A stretch of DNA of 64,000 nt from G963422445 sp963422445. GTDB taxonomy: Bacteria; Pseudomonadota; Alphaproteobacteria; Thalassobaculales; Thalassobaculaceae. The stretch is from positions 2,790,001-2,854,000 of the forward strand of contig OY729512.2 of NCBI GenBank assembly GCA_963422445.2, in the 5' to 3' direction. The notes beneath the pieces are model-generated. The model saw only the letters and a list, made by a program, of their open reading frames with translations, did not search any database and was not told where the DNA came from. Positions 27,416 through 36,525 of this stretch are shown here, piece by piece. Each line of letters opens with the position of its first letter. Position 1 is the stretch's first letter. Both the position numbers and the translations under genes were made by a program.

Positions 27416-30070
27416 TCATGCTGTTCCGGGTGACTTGCCTGTTGCCGTCGCCCTGTTCGAAGTCTTGCGGCTTCGAGGGCCTGATCCGGTTGCAGTGCGC
27501 GATGCCCGATTCTTTGTCCCCGTCTTGGCGCCTGACTTGGCACCTGTTGATTTCTTGCGGCCTTGTCCGGTCTTGCCCTTGAGAAGCTCAAGCGCTCCTT
27601 CAAGCGTCAGGGTATCGACATCGGCCGTCTTTGGAAGGTTGGCCCGGGCCCGGCCGCGCTGAACATAGGGACCGTAACGGCCTTTCCGGATTATGACGCG
27701 GTCCTTGCCGGAGTCGCCAAGTGTCCGGAGAATGCTGGCGTTTTTCGGATCGTTGGCGATCAGGTCGACGGCGCGGTTCAGTCCGATCGTCAGGACATCG
27801 TCACCCTCCGGGATCGAGGTGTAGACGTCGGCATGACGAAGATAGGGCCCGTAGCGACCGATTCCGGCGGCGATCATTTCTCCGGTGTTCGGGTTCTGCC
27901 CGACCTCACGAGGCAGGCTGAGCAGGCGCAAGGCCGAGGCGAGCGTAACGTCCGATACTGGCATGTCGCGCAACAAGGACGCCCGCTTCGGCTTGTCGGA
28001 CTTCTTTTCGCCCTGTTCGCCAAGCTGTACATAAACCCCGTAGGGTCCTTTTCGTAGACTGACGTCCTTGTCGGTAGCGGGATCCTGTCCAAGGATACGA
28101 GGCTCATCAAGTGCTTCGGCGCCGTCGCCGACATCTCGCTCGGCGGGCGTTGTGACCTGCTTCGTAAATCGGCATTCGGGGTAATTCGCACAACCGATGA
28201 AGGCGCCGTACCGGCTGATTTTCAGACCGAGCCGCCCGTTCTCGCAGCGTGGGCAGGTCCGGGCCAGTTCCCTGTCAGAGCCAGCAGGGAAGAAATGACG
28301 GCCAAGTTCGGAATCGATGGTCTCAAGGACCTGCGGCGCGCTCAGGTCCATCGTCCGCCCGATGGCCTGGTTGAAGGCTTGCCAGAAACGGTCGAGGACG
28401 GTCTTCCATTCGAGCTTGCCGTCGGATATCTCGTCAAGCTCGGTTTCGAGATCGGCCGTGAAGTTGTACTCGACGTAACGCGAGAAAAAACTGGTCAGGA
28501 ATGCGGTGACGAGCCGCCCACGGTCTTCGGGAACAAACCGCTTCTTCTCGAGCCGGACATAATTCCGATCCTGCAAGACCTGCAGGATGCTGGCATAGGT
28601 CGAAGGCCGGCCGATCCCGAGTTCTTCCAGCCGCTTGACAAGACTGGCTTCCGTGAAACGGGGCGGCGGCTGAGTGAAATGTTGTTCCGGCTTCACACTG
28701 TCGCGGTTGACATCCTCACCCTTGTTCATGCCCGGCAGCAGCCGGTTGTCGGCCTTGTCACTCTCGGCTGCGGGATCGTCCCGGTCTTCCTGATAGAGTT
28801 TGAAAAATCCTTCGAATGTGACAATCGATCCGTTGGCCCGCAGGGTTGTCCTGCCATCGGCAGCATTGATGATAACAGCTGTCTGGTCGAGTTCGGCGCT
28901 CGCCATCTGGCTAGCCACCGCCCGTTTCCAGACCAGTTCGTAAAGCTGTAGCTGGTCACGACCGAGAAACGCCGCCATGTCATTCGGATGGCGAGACGCA
29001 TCGGTCGGCCGGATCGCTTCATGCGCTTCCTGTGCGTTTTTGGCCTTGCTGCGGTAGATGCGAGGTGCCCCCGGCACGAACTCGGCGCCAAACCGTTTAC
29101 GAATTTGAGTCCGGATTGCCGTTACCGATTCCTGACTCACCTGCACGCCATCAGTTCGCATATATGTGATCAGGCCTGTCGTTTCGCCGCCAATTTCCAC
29201 GCCCTCATAAAGGTGTTGCGCGGTCCGCATGGTCCTGGTTGCGCCCATGCCGAGCTTGCGTGACGCCTCCTGCTGCAAGGTCGATGTGGTAAAGGGCGGT
29301 TGCGGATGTCGCCGGACCCGTTTGCGTTCGATCTCCGCAACGGTGAAAGTCGAATTTTCGATCAGGGTGGCAGCGCGCTGGGCATCGGCCTCGTTTGCAA
29401 GATCGAATTTCTCCAGCTTTCGGCCGTCAACATGCGTCAGCCGGGCAGCAAAAGGCCGATCGCGCAGCGTCCGCATTGCTACTTCGATGGTCCAGAATTC
29501 CTCGGGCCGGAAAATCTCGATCTCGGACTCACGCTCGCAGACGAGTCGCAGGGCGACTGACTGCACGCGGCCAGCCGACCGTGAGCCAGGCAGTTTCCGC
29601 CATAGTACCGGTGACAATGTGAAACCGACCAGATAATCGAGCGCCCGCCGCGCCAGATATGCGTCGACAAGGTCTTGGTCGAGAGATCGGGGGTTGGCCA
29701 TGGCGTCCAGTACGGCAGATTTCGTGACTTCGTTGAACACCACGCGTTCGACCGAGACGCCTTCAAGTGCCCGTTTTTCTTCAAGCATGTGATGGACATG
29801 CCAAGAGATGGCCTCGCCTTCGCGGTCGGGGTCCGTCGCCAGGACAAGGTGATCGGCGGATTTGAGGGCGGTGCGGATCTCCCGCATCTGTTTGTCCGAT
29901 TTCGGATTCGATTGCCAGCTCATGGTGAAGCCGTCATCGGGCTTGACGGAGCCATCACGGGGCGGCAGATCGCGGACATGCCCGTAGCTGGCGAGCACCT
30001 TGTAGTCGCTACCCAGATACTTGTGGATGGTTTTCGCCTTTGCCGGCGACTCAACGACAACGACTTTCAT
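27416..30070 (-). CDS. topA: DNA topoisomerase I
   Basis: Type IA topoisomerase that relaxes negative supercoils. The 884-residue protein opens with the Toprim domain (KVVVVESPAKAKTIHKYLG; DPDREGEAISWH) and carries the active-site tyrosine in GLITYMRTDGVQVS near residue 310. A C-terminal zinc-ribbon repeat contains four cysteines (CPRCENGRLGLKISRYGAFIGC), followed by further topoisomerase C-terminal repeats (RKGPYGVYVQLGEQ, GRYGPYVQRGR) and a Lys/Ser-rich tail typical of alphaproteobacteria. Its stop overlaps an ATG that may have belonged to the original rnr start. Confidence 0.96.
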   Translation of the reverse strand: MKVVVVESPAKAKTIHKYLGSDYKVLASYGHVRDLPPRDGSVKPDDGFTMSWQSNPKSDKQMREIRTALKSADHLVLATDPDREGEAISWHVHHMLEEKRALEGVSVERVVFNEVTKSAVLDAMANPRSLDQDLVDAYLARRALDYLVGFTLSPVLWRKLPGSRSAGRVQSVALRLVCERESEIEIFRPEEFWTIEVAMRTLRDRPFAARLTHVDGRKLEKFDLANEADAQRAATLIENSTFTVAEIERKRVRRHPQPPFTTSTLQQEASRKLGMGATRTMRTAQHLYEGVEIGGETTGLITYMRTDGVQVSQESVTAIRTQIRKRFGAEFVPGAPRIYRSKAKNAQEAHEAIRPTDASRHPNDMAAFLGRDQLQLYELVWKRAVASQMASAELDQTAVIINAADGRTTLRANGSIVTFEGFFKLYQEDRDDPAAESDKADNRLLPGMNKGEDVNRDSVKPEQHFTQPPPRFTEASLVKRLEELGIGRPSTYASILQVLQDRNYVRLEKKRFVPEDRGRLVTAFLTSFFSRYVEYNFTADLETELDEISDGKLEWKTVLDRFWQAFNQAIGRTMDLSAPQVLETIDSELGRHFFPAGSDRELARTCPRCENGRLGLKISRYGAFIGCANYPECRFTKQVTTPAERDVGDGAEALDEPRILGQDPATDKDVSLRKGPYGVYVQLGEQGEKKSDKPKRASLLRDMPVSDVTLASALRLLSLPREVGQNPNTGEMIAAGIGRYGPYLRHADVYTSIPEGDDVLTIGLNRAVDLIANDPKNASILRTLGDSGKDRVIIRKGRYGPYVQRGRARANLPKTADVDTLTLEGALELLKGKTGQGRKKSTGAKSGAKTGTKNRASRTATGSGPRSRKTSNRATATGKSPGTA

Positions 30071-30342
30071 GGCCGTTCAGATTTCCCTGTTGCATGTGCC
30101 TGGGAGACCGATGCGGAAACCGATCTTCGCAAACGCCAAGACCAGCAAACGTCCCGCAAACCTGCAAGTCAGTGTGTTCGGGCGGCATTACGGCTGGTCT
30201 CCCGTTCTGTCTTCCAAACCAGCGCCCGGACAATCGGAGGCCACAATTGGCATTCACTGCGGATTTCGTCAACCACTGTCGTTGGTGTTTTTTCATCGGC
30301 CGGCGAACGCCGTTCGGCAATCCCGGGCATTTCGCCGATCCG

Positions 30343-31692
30343 TTACCGTGCCGTTGCTGTCAGGACATTGTCGACAAACTGCCCTGCGAGACCGGTGTAC
30401 CCCCCAGGATCGAGCAGGGTGTCGATGGCGTCGTCGTCGAAGTGCCGCGCAATCCGGGGGTCCGCGAGGAGTGCGGCCCGGAACGGAGTTCCGGATTCGA
30501 AAGCCCGCATTGCGATGTCGTGGACGACGTCATGGGCCGTCTGTTTGCCGATGACGGCACCGAGCGCGAGCATGACCCGCTCTGACATAAGCAGGCCGCC
30601 GAGAAGATCAAGGTTCCGGCGCATTCGTCCGGGATCGACATGCAGGCCCTCGAACACCGTTCGCATTTTTGCCAGCAAGGCGCCCGAATAAACCATGATC
30701 TCCGGCACCGCCGCGAGTTCGATCCGCAACATTGCCGAATACCGTTCATGTTCCTGGAACATGGCGTCGGTAATTGCGATCTGCTGCGCGCGGATGAGCC
30801 GTGCCAGCCCGATCACCAGTTCGGAAACGGCTGGATTGCGCTTGTGTGGCATTGTCGAACTACCCACCTTGCCGTGATGATGCGGCTCCGCGAGTTCCCC
30901 GAACTCGACCTGCTGGAGCGCATAGATCTCTCGTGCCAGTTTTCCCATGGTGCCGGCGATCTGGGTCAGAAGATTGGCGAGTTCGACGATACGGTCACGT
31001 GCCGAATGCCAGCAGATGACAGGAACACCCAAGCCGAGCTTTTCGAGTGCGCGCGCCTGCATTGCGATGCCCGGGTCGCCGAACGAGGCCATGGTTCCGA
31101 CCGCTCCGGTGATGTTGCCGACCAGAATTCGGTCTTCCGCGTCCCGCAGGCGCTCGAGATGCCGGTTGATCTCGTCGACCCAGACCGCGCATTTGTACCC
31201 GAAGGTGATCGGAAGGGCTTGCTGGCCATGGGTTCGGCCGGCCATGACCGTTGTACGATATTGCTGCGCTAGGTCGGCAAGCGCGTCCCGGCTCGCCGTC
31301 AGGTCGCGTACAATCAACGGCCACGCTTCCTTGATCTGCAACATCATGCCGGTGTCGATGATGTCCTGGGTGGTTGCGCCGTAATGGACAAACTCGCCGG
31401 CACCGTCCTTGCATGCTGCGGCCAGCGCCCGTACCGTCGGTACGATAGGATGGGCCGTGGCGGCGATCTGGAGCCCGATTTCGGGGACATCCATGTGTTC
31501 AAATCGCGCCTTGGCAACGATTTCCGTGGCGGCACTGGCGGGAATCATGCCGAGTTCAGCCTGTGCTTCAGCGAGTGCCGCCTCGACATCCAGCCATTTC
31601 TGCAGCCGATTATCGTCACTGAAAATCGATAGGAACTCCGGTGTCGAGAACGATGCGCCGAACAACAGCGAGTCACTGGCATGTGATGGCAT
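30343..31692 (-). CDS. Fumarase/aspartase-superfamily lyase (adenylosuccinate lyase / carboxymuconate cycloisomerase type)
   Basis: A 449-residue lyase with the superfamily's catalytic features: HYGATTQDIIDTG, a central histidine in AGRTHGQQALPITFGYK, and the signature loop GSSTMPHKRNP near residue 280. The overall sequence fits the 3-carboxy-cis,cis-muconate cycloisomerase branch better than housekeeping PurB, suggesting C-N or C-O cleavage or cycloisomerisation in a catabolic route. It lies between plsY and topA, where dprA is usually found in alphaproteobacteria. ATG at 31692 follows AGGTCCTTC, and the stop of plsY is 28 bp upstream. Confidence 0.85.
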   Translation of the reverse strand: MPSHASDSLLFGASFSTPEFLSIFSDDNRLQKWLDVEAALAEAQAELGMIPASAATEIVAKARFEHMDVPEIGLQIAATAHPIVPTVRALAAACKDGAGEFVHYGATTQDIIDTGMMLQIKEAWPLIVRDLTASRDALADLAQQYRTTVMAGRTHGQQALPITFGYKCAVWVDEINRHLERLRDAEDRILVGNITGAVGTMASFGDPGIAMQARALEKLGLGVPVICWHSARDRIVELANLLTQIAGTMGKLAREIYALQQVEFGELAEPHHHGKVGSSTMPHKRNPAVSELVIGLARLIRAQQIAITDAMFQEHERYSAMLRIELAAVPEIMVYSGALLAKMRTVFEGLHVDPGRMRRNLDLLGGLLMSERVMLALGAVIGKQTAHDVVHDIAMRAFESGTPFRAALLADPRIARHFDDDAIDTLLDPGGYTGLAGQFVDNVLTATAR

Positions 31693-31720
31693 GAAGGACC
31701 TCCCGGAGGACTGCGGGCTG

Positions 31721-32353
31721 TTACTGATTGTTTCCGGCCCGGCGCGAGAGCGAAACCCGGTCTTCTTCACCTTTCACCAGACGGACGATGTTCCGGTAGT
31801 GGCGCAGGGTGACCAGGATGGCGATGAAACCGGCGACTTCGACCATTTGCGGTGTTGCCAGCCAGTACGAAGCGATCGGGGCTACAATGACGGCAAGCAA
31901 TGCAGCCAGTGATGAGTAACGGAAGAGCAGGATGCTCACGATCCAGACCAGGCAGGCGAGGGCGCCGACGGTTGGGACGAGGACCAGCAGGATGCCAAGT
32001 CCGGTTGCGACACCCTTGCCGCCCCGGAACTTCAGCCAGAGCGGAAAACAGTGGCCGACGATACAGCCGCCTGCTGCAAGAACGGCCATGTCGGTCCCGT
32101 ACCGATTGGCCAGAACCGCCGCCAGCGCGCCCTTGCCGCCGTCAAGCAACAGGGTTGCCAGAGCGATTCCGTAACGCCCGGTACGCAGGACATTGGTTGC
32201 GCCGATATTGCCGGACCCGATCTTGCGGATGTCTCCAAGCCCGGCAAGTCTCGAGAGGATCAGGCCAAAGGGGACCGAGCCCAGGAGATAGCCGAGGATT
32301 GCGGCGGCGTAGAACCACCAAGTGTAGGCAAGGCTGCCAAGTGGATCAGGCAT
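31721..32353 (-). CDS. plsY: Acyl-phosphate glycerol-3-phosphate acyltransferase
   Basis: Integral membrane enzyme transferring acyl phosphate to glycerol-3-phosphate, the first step of phospholipid synthesis in the PlsX/PlsY route. The 210-residue sequence has the family motifs GYLLGSVPFGLILSRL near the N-terminus, GSGNIGATNVLRTGRYG, and HCFPLWLKFRGGKGVATGLG. Several hydrophobic spans follow. The start codon overlaps the end of pyrC by eight bases, consistent with a pyrB-pyrC-plsY operon. Confidence 0.95.
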   Translation of the reverse strand: MPDPLGSLAYTWWFYAAAILGYLLGSVPFGLILSRLAGLGDIRKIGSGNIGATNVLRTGRYGIALATLLLDGGKGALAAVLANRYGTDMAVLAAGGCIVGHCFPLWLKFRGGKGVATGLGILLVLVPTVGALACLVWIVSILLFRYSSLAALLAVIVAPIASYWLATPQMVEVAGFIAILVTLRHYRNIVRLVKGEEDRVSLSRRAGNNQ

Positions 32354-33674
32354 TGGGTATTGATCCCGGCTCTGCCATCATTTCGTCAAGGGCGTCATAA
32401 ATGACGTGCCCGTGACGGACGGTCTTCAGAACCCGGCCTTGAATCGGCCGGTTGTCGAACGGGCTGTTCTTGCATTTGCTGCGGAATTTCGACGCGTCGA
32501 TACGGCTAGCGAAGTCGAGGTCGAACACGACGAGGTCAGCGGGTGCGCCTTTTGCGAACCGTCCGGTCGGCAAACCCAGAATCCTGGCCGGGCGGACGGT
32601 CAGGGCGGCGAGTGCGTCGACGAGCGGCAGGGCGCCGGTATGTACGCTCTCGAGGGTGATCGGGAGCAGGGTCTCGAGTCCGACGGCGCCGTCCGCGGCC
32701 TGGGCAAAGGGTAGGCGTTTGGAATCCTGATCCCGAGGCAGATGGTCGCTCGCGATCGCGTCGATCGTGCCGTCGGCAAGGCCGGCGAGTACCGCGCGTC
32801 GGTCGGACTCCGGCCGCAGCGGCGGCGAGACCCGCGCAAATGTTCGATAGTCGATCACGGCATCCTGATTGAGGGCGAAGTATTGGGGCGCGGTGTCGCA
32901 GGTGACCGGCAGGCCGCGCGCCTTGGCATCGGCGATGACGCGAATGGCCGCGGCAGTCGAAATCCGTGAAGCGTGATAGCGGCCGCCGGTCATTGCCACG
33001 AGATGCAAATCCCGTTCGATCATCATGACTTCGGCAGCGGCCGGAATGCCGGCGAGACCGAGCCGGGTCGAAATTTCCCCTTCCGAGATGACACCTTCGC
33101 CAACCATGTCCGGGGCTTCCGGATGCTGGATCACGAGGGCACCGAATACGGTGGAATAGGCAAGCAGGCGCCGCAGCACCAGCGCATTGGCAATGGCGAG
33201 CGTTCCGTCTGTAAAGCCGAGCGCGCCAGCTTCGTGGAGCAGGCCGATTTCCGACATCTCGGCGCCGCGCGTTCCTTTGGTTGCGGCCGCATAGCTGTGG
33301 ATCGAGACCAGCCCGACCCCGGCGGCACGCCGCTCGATAAACTGGAGAAGGGCGACATCGTCGACGATCGGGTCGGTGTTGGGCAGACAGACAATGGTGG
33401 TTACACCGCCACCGGCAGCCGATTGCGAGGCCGAAGCGAGGGTTTCGAGGTGCTCATGGCCGGGCTCGCCGGTCGTTACCCGCATGTCGATCAGGCCGGG
33501 AGCCAGACATTTGCCGCCGCAGTCAATCACTCGGACGTCGTGTTGCGTGGCGTCGACGAAGAGCTGCGGACCGAAATCGACAATCCGGTCGTCTTCGACT
33601 AGCAGTTCGCCGGCTGCATCGAGTCCGCTCGCAGGATCAAGGAGGCGAGCGTTCTTGAAGACCGATCTCCGCAT
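32346..33674 (-). CDS. pyrC: Dihydroorotase-like protein, metal site lost (pyrC/pyrX type)
   Basis: A 442-residue amidohydrolase adjacent to pyrB. The region that in active class I dihydroorotases carries the HxH metal pair reads LIDMRVTTGEPGHEHLETL here, so both histidines are missing. The distal aspartate region (IASDHLPRD) is partly kept. Alphaproteobacterial PyrC proteins next to pyrB typically lack the HxH pair, and the protein may serve as a structural partner of aspartate carbamoyltransferase while an active dihydroorotase is encoded elsewhere. The start at 33674 (MRRSVFKNARLLDP) is preferred. It follows the pyrB stop by 23 bp and overlaps plsY. Confidence 0.88.
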   Translation of the reverse strand: MRRSVFKNARLLDPASGLDAAGELLVEDDRIVDFGPQLFVDATQHDVRVIDCGGKCLAPGLIDMRVTTGEPGHEHLETLASASQSAAGGGVTTIVCLPNTDPIVDDVALLQFIERRAAGVGLVSIHSYAAATKGTRGAEMSEIGLLHEAGALGFTDGTLAIANALVLRRLLAYSTVFGALVIQHPEAPDMVGEGVISEGEISTRLGLAGIPAAAEVMMIERDLHLVAMTGGRYHASRISTAAAIRVIADAKARGLPVTCDTAPQYFALNQDAVIDYRTFARVSPPLRPESDRRAVLAGLADGTIDAIASDHLPRDQDSKRLPFAQAADGAVGLETLLPITLESVHTGALPLVDALAALTVRPARILGLPTGRFAKGAPADLVVFDLDFASRIDASKFRSKCKNSPFDNRPIQGRVLKTVRHGHVIYDALDEMMAEPGSIPNA

Positions 33675-33697
33675 GGTCGGGTCATCCACGCACGGTT

Positions 33698-34684
33698 TCA
33701 CGCGTTTTGCGCCCAGGCCGGTGTCTGGGCGCCGCACAGGGTTTCAAGGCAGGCCATGCGTACGGCGACGCCAATTTCGACCTGTTCGCGAATCAGGCTG
33801 CGGTCAATGTCATCGGCGAGTTCCGAGTCGATCTCGACACCGCGATTCATCGGGCCGGGGTGCAGGATCAGCGCACCGGGTTTCGCTACCTTCAGTTTCT
33901 CGTAATCAAGTCCGTAGAGATGATGGTATTCTCGGATCGAGGGTACGAAGCTGCCGGTCATGCGCTCGGTTTGCAGGCGCAACATCATGATGATGTCGGC
34001 ATCGGCCAGACCTGTCCGCATGTCGTGGCAGATTTCAATGCCAAGGCGTCCGAGATCGTCCGGTAGCAGGGTCGGTGGCGCGACGGCGCGAACCCGGGCG
34101 CCCATGATGGCCATCAGATGGATATTCGAGCGCGCGACACGGCTATGGGCGACATCGCCGCAGATCGCCACGGTCAGGCCGGCGAGGTCGCGGCCGCGCC
34201 GACGGCGTATGGCCAGGGCGTCGAGCAGGGCCTGGGTCGGATGTTCATGAATGCCGTCGCCGGCATTGATAACGGAACAGTTGACCTTTTCGGCGAGCAG
34301 GTGGACGGATCCGGAATCGCCATGCCGGACGATGAGAATGTCCGGGTGCATGGCATTGAGGGTCATGGCGGTATCGATGAGGGTTTCGCCCTTCTTGATC
34401 GAACTGGTGTTGACCGACATGTTGATGACATCGGCACCGAGGCGCTTGCCGGCGAGTTCGAACGAGGTTCGGGTCCGGGTCGAGTCTTCAAAAAACAGGT
34501 TGATGACGGTCCGCCCGCGCAGCGCCGCGTGTTTCTTGTCCCCGCGGCGATTGGCTTCGACATAGACTTCGGACAGATTGAGCAGATGCTCAATGTCGGC
34601 GCGTTCGAGACCTTCGATACCGAGCAGGTGCCGCAGTCGGACTGCGGGCTCGGCCGTCTCGCCAGTGGACAGTCGTGCGGTCAT
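33698..34684 (-). CDS. pyrB: Aspartate carbamoyltransferase catalytic subunit
   Basis: Pyrimidine biosynthesis enzyme condensing carbamoyl phosphate with aspartate. The 328-residue protein has the carbamoyl-phosphate loop FFEDSTRTRTSFELAGKRLG, SSIKKGETLIDTAMTLNAM, VINAGDGIHEHPTQALLDALAI and the C-terminal ALILHPGPMNRGVEID. These are the classical ATCase motifs. It heads the pyrB-pyrC-plsY operon. Upstream the sequence quickly enters an IS copy, so the original upstream neighbour is disrupted. Confidence 0.96.
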   Translation of the reverse strand: MTARLSTGETAEPAVRLRHLLGIEGLERADIEHLLNLSEVYVEANRRGDKKHAALRGRTVINLFFEDSTRTRTSFELAGKRLGADVINMSVNTSSIKKGETLIDTAMTLNAMHPDILIVRHGDSGSVHLLAEKVNCSVINAGDGIHEHPTQALLDALAIRRRRGRDLAGLTVAICGDVAHSRVARSNIHLMAIMGARVRAVAPPTLLPDDLGRLGIEICHDMRTGLADADIIMMLRLQTERMTGSFVPSIREYHHLYGLDYEKLKVAKPGALILHPGPMNRGVEIDSELADDIDRSLIREQVEIGVAVRMACLETLCGAQTPAWAQNA

Positions 34685-34948
34685 CGCGAATATCTTTACT
34701 AGCGCCAGCTGCGGTCATCAAGTCTGTTGCATGAGCGACGGGCGTACCAGACGGAAAGCCTGCGGCGGTCTCGACATCGGGTGCTTTGCCGTTCGGGCCG
34801 AAGGTCTGCCATTGGTCAGATCCGATTATCCTGGAACGGTCGGCATTGCCGTTCCCGCACTGACCCATCTCCCGTCCATTCGACGGGGCTTCGCATACAG
34901 ATTTGCGGCAGTATTTCAATTTGACCCAGCCTTTTTCTTATTCCTGAG
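34685..34948. other. pyrB upstream region ending in an IS insertion
   Basis: From 34731 a plus-strand frame (MSDGRTRRKACGGLDIG...) is open until the IS begins at 34949. I do not recognise it. The GLDIG residues fleetingly recall RuvX, but the rest does not match. It may be the beginning of a gene interrupted by the IS insertion. The pyrB promoter should lie in the first part of this stretch. Confidence 0.3.
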
Positions 34949-36444
34949 AGCTTCTTGCAAAATTGCCGGCCCGACCGGTTTTTTGCCTTGTCGAGGCTGA
35001 TTTTGTTGTCGAGGGCCTGGGTTTCGGGGCCACCTCGTGGTCTGTTGTGTTTCCACAACAACAAGATACCGAGGAGGTGACCCCGATGACCCTTGGCTCG
35101 ACCCTATCCGATCTCTGGCGCCGATTTCAAGGGGACCTTTTCCCTGCGTTGGCCGAGGCGGTCGGTCCTCTCCTCGAGACGCACAAGCGCTTCGTGACAG
35201 CTCTCGATCTCGTCAAGGTGGAGGGCTTCGTCGATGAGGTGTGGAGCGGTCCGGGTCGGCCTCGGGAGGATCGCCGGGCGCTGGCCCGTGGCGTCATCGC
35301 CAAGGCGGTGTGGGGCCTGCCGACGACCCGCCACCTGATCGACAGGCTCAAGGTGGATCCGACGTTGCGCCGACTGTGCGGCTGGTCGCGTGTCGCGGAG
35401 ATCCCGAGTGAAGCGACGTTTTCGCGGGCGTTTGCCGAATTTTCGCAATCCCGTCTTCCGGAGAGAATGCACGCGGCTCTGGTTGCAGAGACACTGGGCG
35501 ACGCGCTCATCGGCCAGTGTCGAGGGACTCGACGGCCATCGAGGCCCGGGAGACGCCGGCCTCGAAGCCGAAGGCCCCGACGCCGAACCGCAAGCGCGGC
35601 TCGCCCCGCAAGGGCGTGGAGAGGACGAAGGAGCCTGGCCCTTTGGCGTCTCGAACGGCAAGCGAACGGGATGGATCTCGATGAGAGGCTCGACGCGCTG
35701 CCGAAGGTCTGCGATCACGGGGCAAAGAAGACTGCCAAGGGGGTCCTGGAGGCCTGGCGCGGTGACAAGCTGCCTATCGACACAGCAGACTGCGGGGTGC
35801 CGCTGAGTACCGTCCTCACCGCGGCATCCGTCCATGACAGCCAGGTCGCGATCCCGCTGGCGATGATGACCGCCGGGCGTGTGACCAATCTCTACGATCT
35901 CATGGACGCGGCCTATGATGCCAGGGAGATCTACCAGATGAGCGAACGGCTTGGCCATGTGCCGATCATCGCTGTCAATCGGCGCCGGGACAAGGACCTC
36001 AAGGAGGAGCGAGACCGGGAGGCCCGGGCCCGGCGTGCAATAGGCCATGTCGATCCCGAGACCGTGCGGATCCGGTCCGGTGTCGAGAGGACCAACGCCC
36101 GCCTCAAGGATGAGTGTGGCGGGCGCCATGTCCGCGTCCGTGGATATTCCAAGGTCGCCTGCCATCTCATGTTCGGCATCCTGGCCCTGGCGGCTGACCA
36201 GTTGATACGTCTCGCCGCCCCATAGCGCGGCTCCGACAACGCATACCGACCCTTCGCGGCCATCTCGAAGAGAGGGGCCCGGAGAGGCGTGTCCCGATGT
36301 CCGCAAAGGTCCCTGTTCGGTCTCATCGTCTCTGATGAGACATCGCGAATCCATGGAGTCCGACCTCCAGGTGCAGAGGTGACCGGAAGCAACCGACCGA
36401 TCCGGGCTCACCGGACCCTGGGGACAGGAATTTTGCAAGAGGTT
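34949..36444 (+). mobile_element. Insertion sequence, copy A (1496 bp), with CCTGAG target duplication
   Basis: The element starts AGCTTCTTGCAAAATT and ends with the reverse complement of AACCTCTTGCAAAATT, giving imperfect terminal inverted repeats of about 16 bp. It is flanked on both sides by the identical hexamer CCTGAG (34943-34948 and 36445-36450), read as the target-site duplication. It shares nearly its whole length with copy B at 37625-39119, which lies in the opposite orientation. The family resembles IS5/ISNCY-type DDE elements, but I could not settle the group. Confidence 0.85.
35086..36225 (+). pseudogene. DDE transposase of IS copy A, internally frame-scrambled
   Basis: The start (MTLGSTLSDLWRRFQGDLFP) follows a strong GAGGAGGTGA ribosome site, and most of the sequence matches the intact copy B protein. 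Between about 35513 and 35640, however, the frame shifts and later returns. It replaces the segment HVSRDSTAIEARE and the following basic stretch with Arg/Pro-rich nonsense. The first catalytic aspartate probably lies in RDSTAIE, so this copy should be inactive. The C-terminal region, with DLMDAAYDAREIYQ, VERTNARLKDECGG and YSKVACHLMFG, remains in frame. Two compensating indels, or a small conversion tract, explain it. Confidence 0.85.
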
Positions 36445-36525
36445 CCTGAGTTGATGTTTTGCGATACTCAAGTCAACTGAATCGACCTTATTGTCGGATC
36501 TTGGTCCTCCAAGAAAATTTTGTGA

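Noticed and set aside
34731..34948. Possible ruvX start upstream of pyrB
   Set aside because: Only GLDIG matches; the following residues do not fit RuvX, and an IS cuts the frame.
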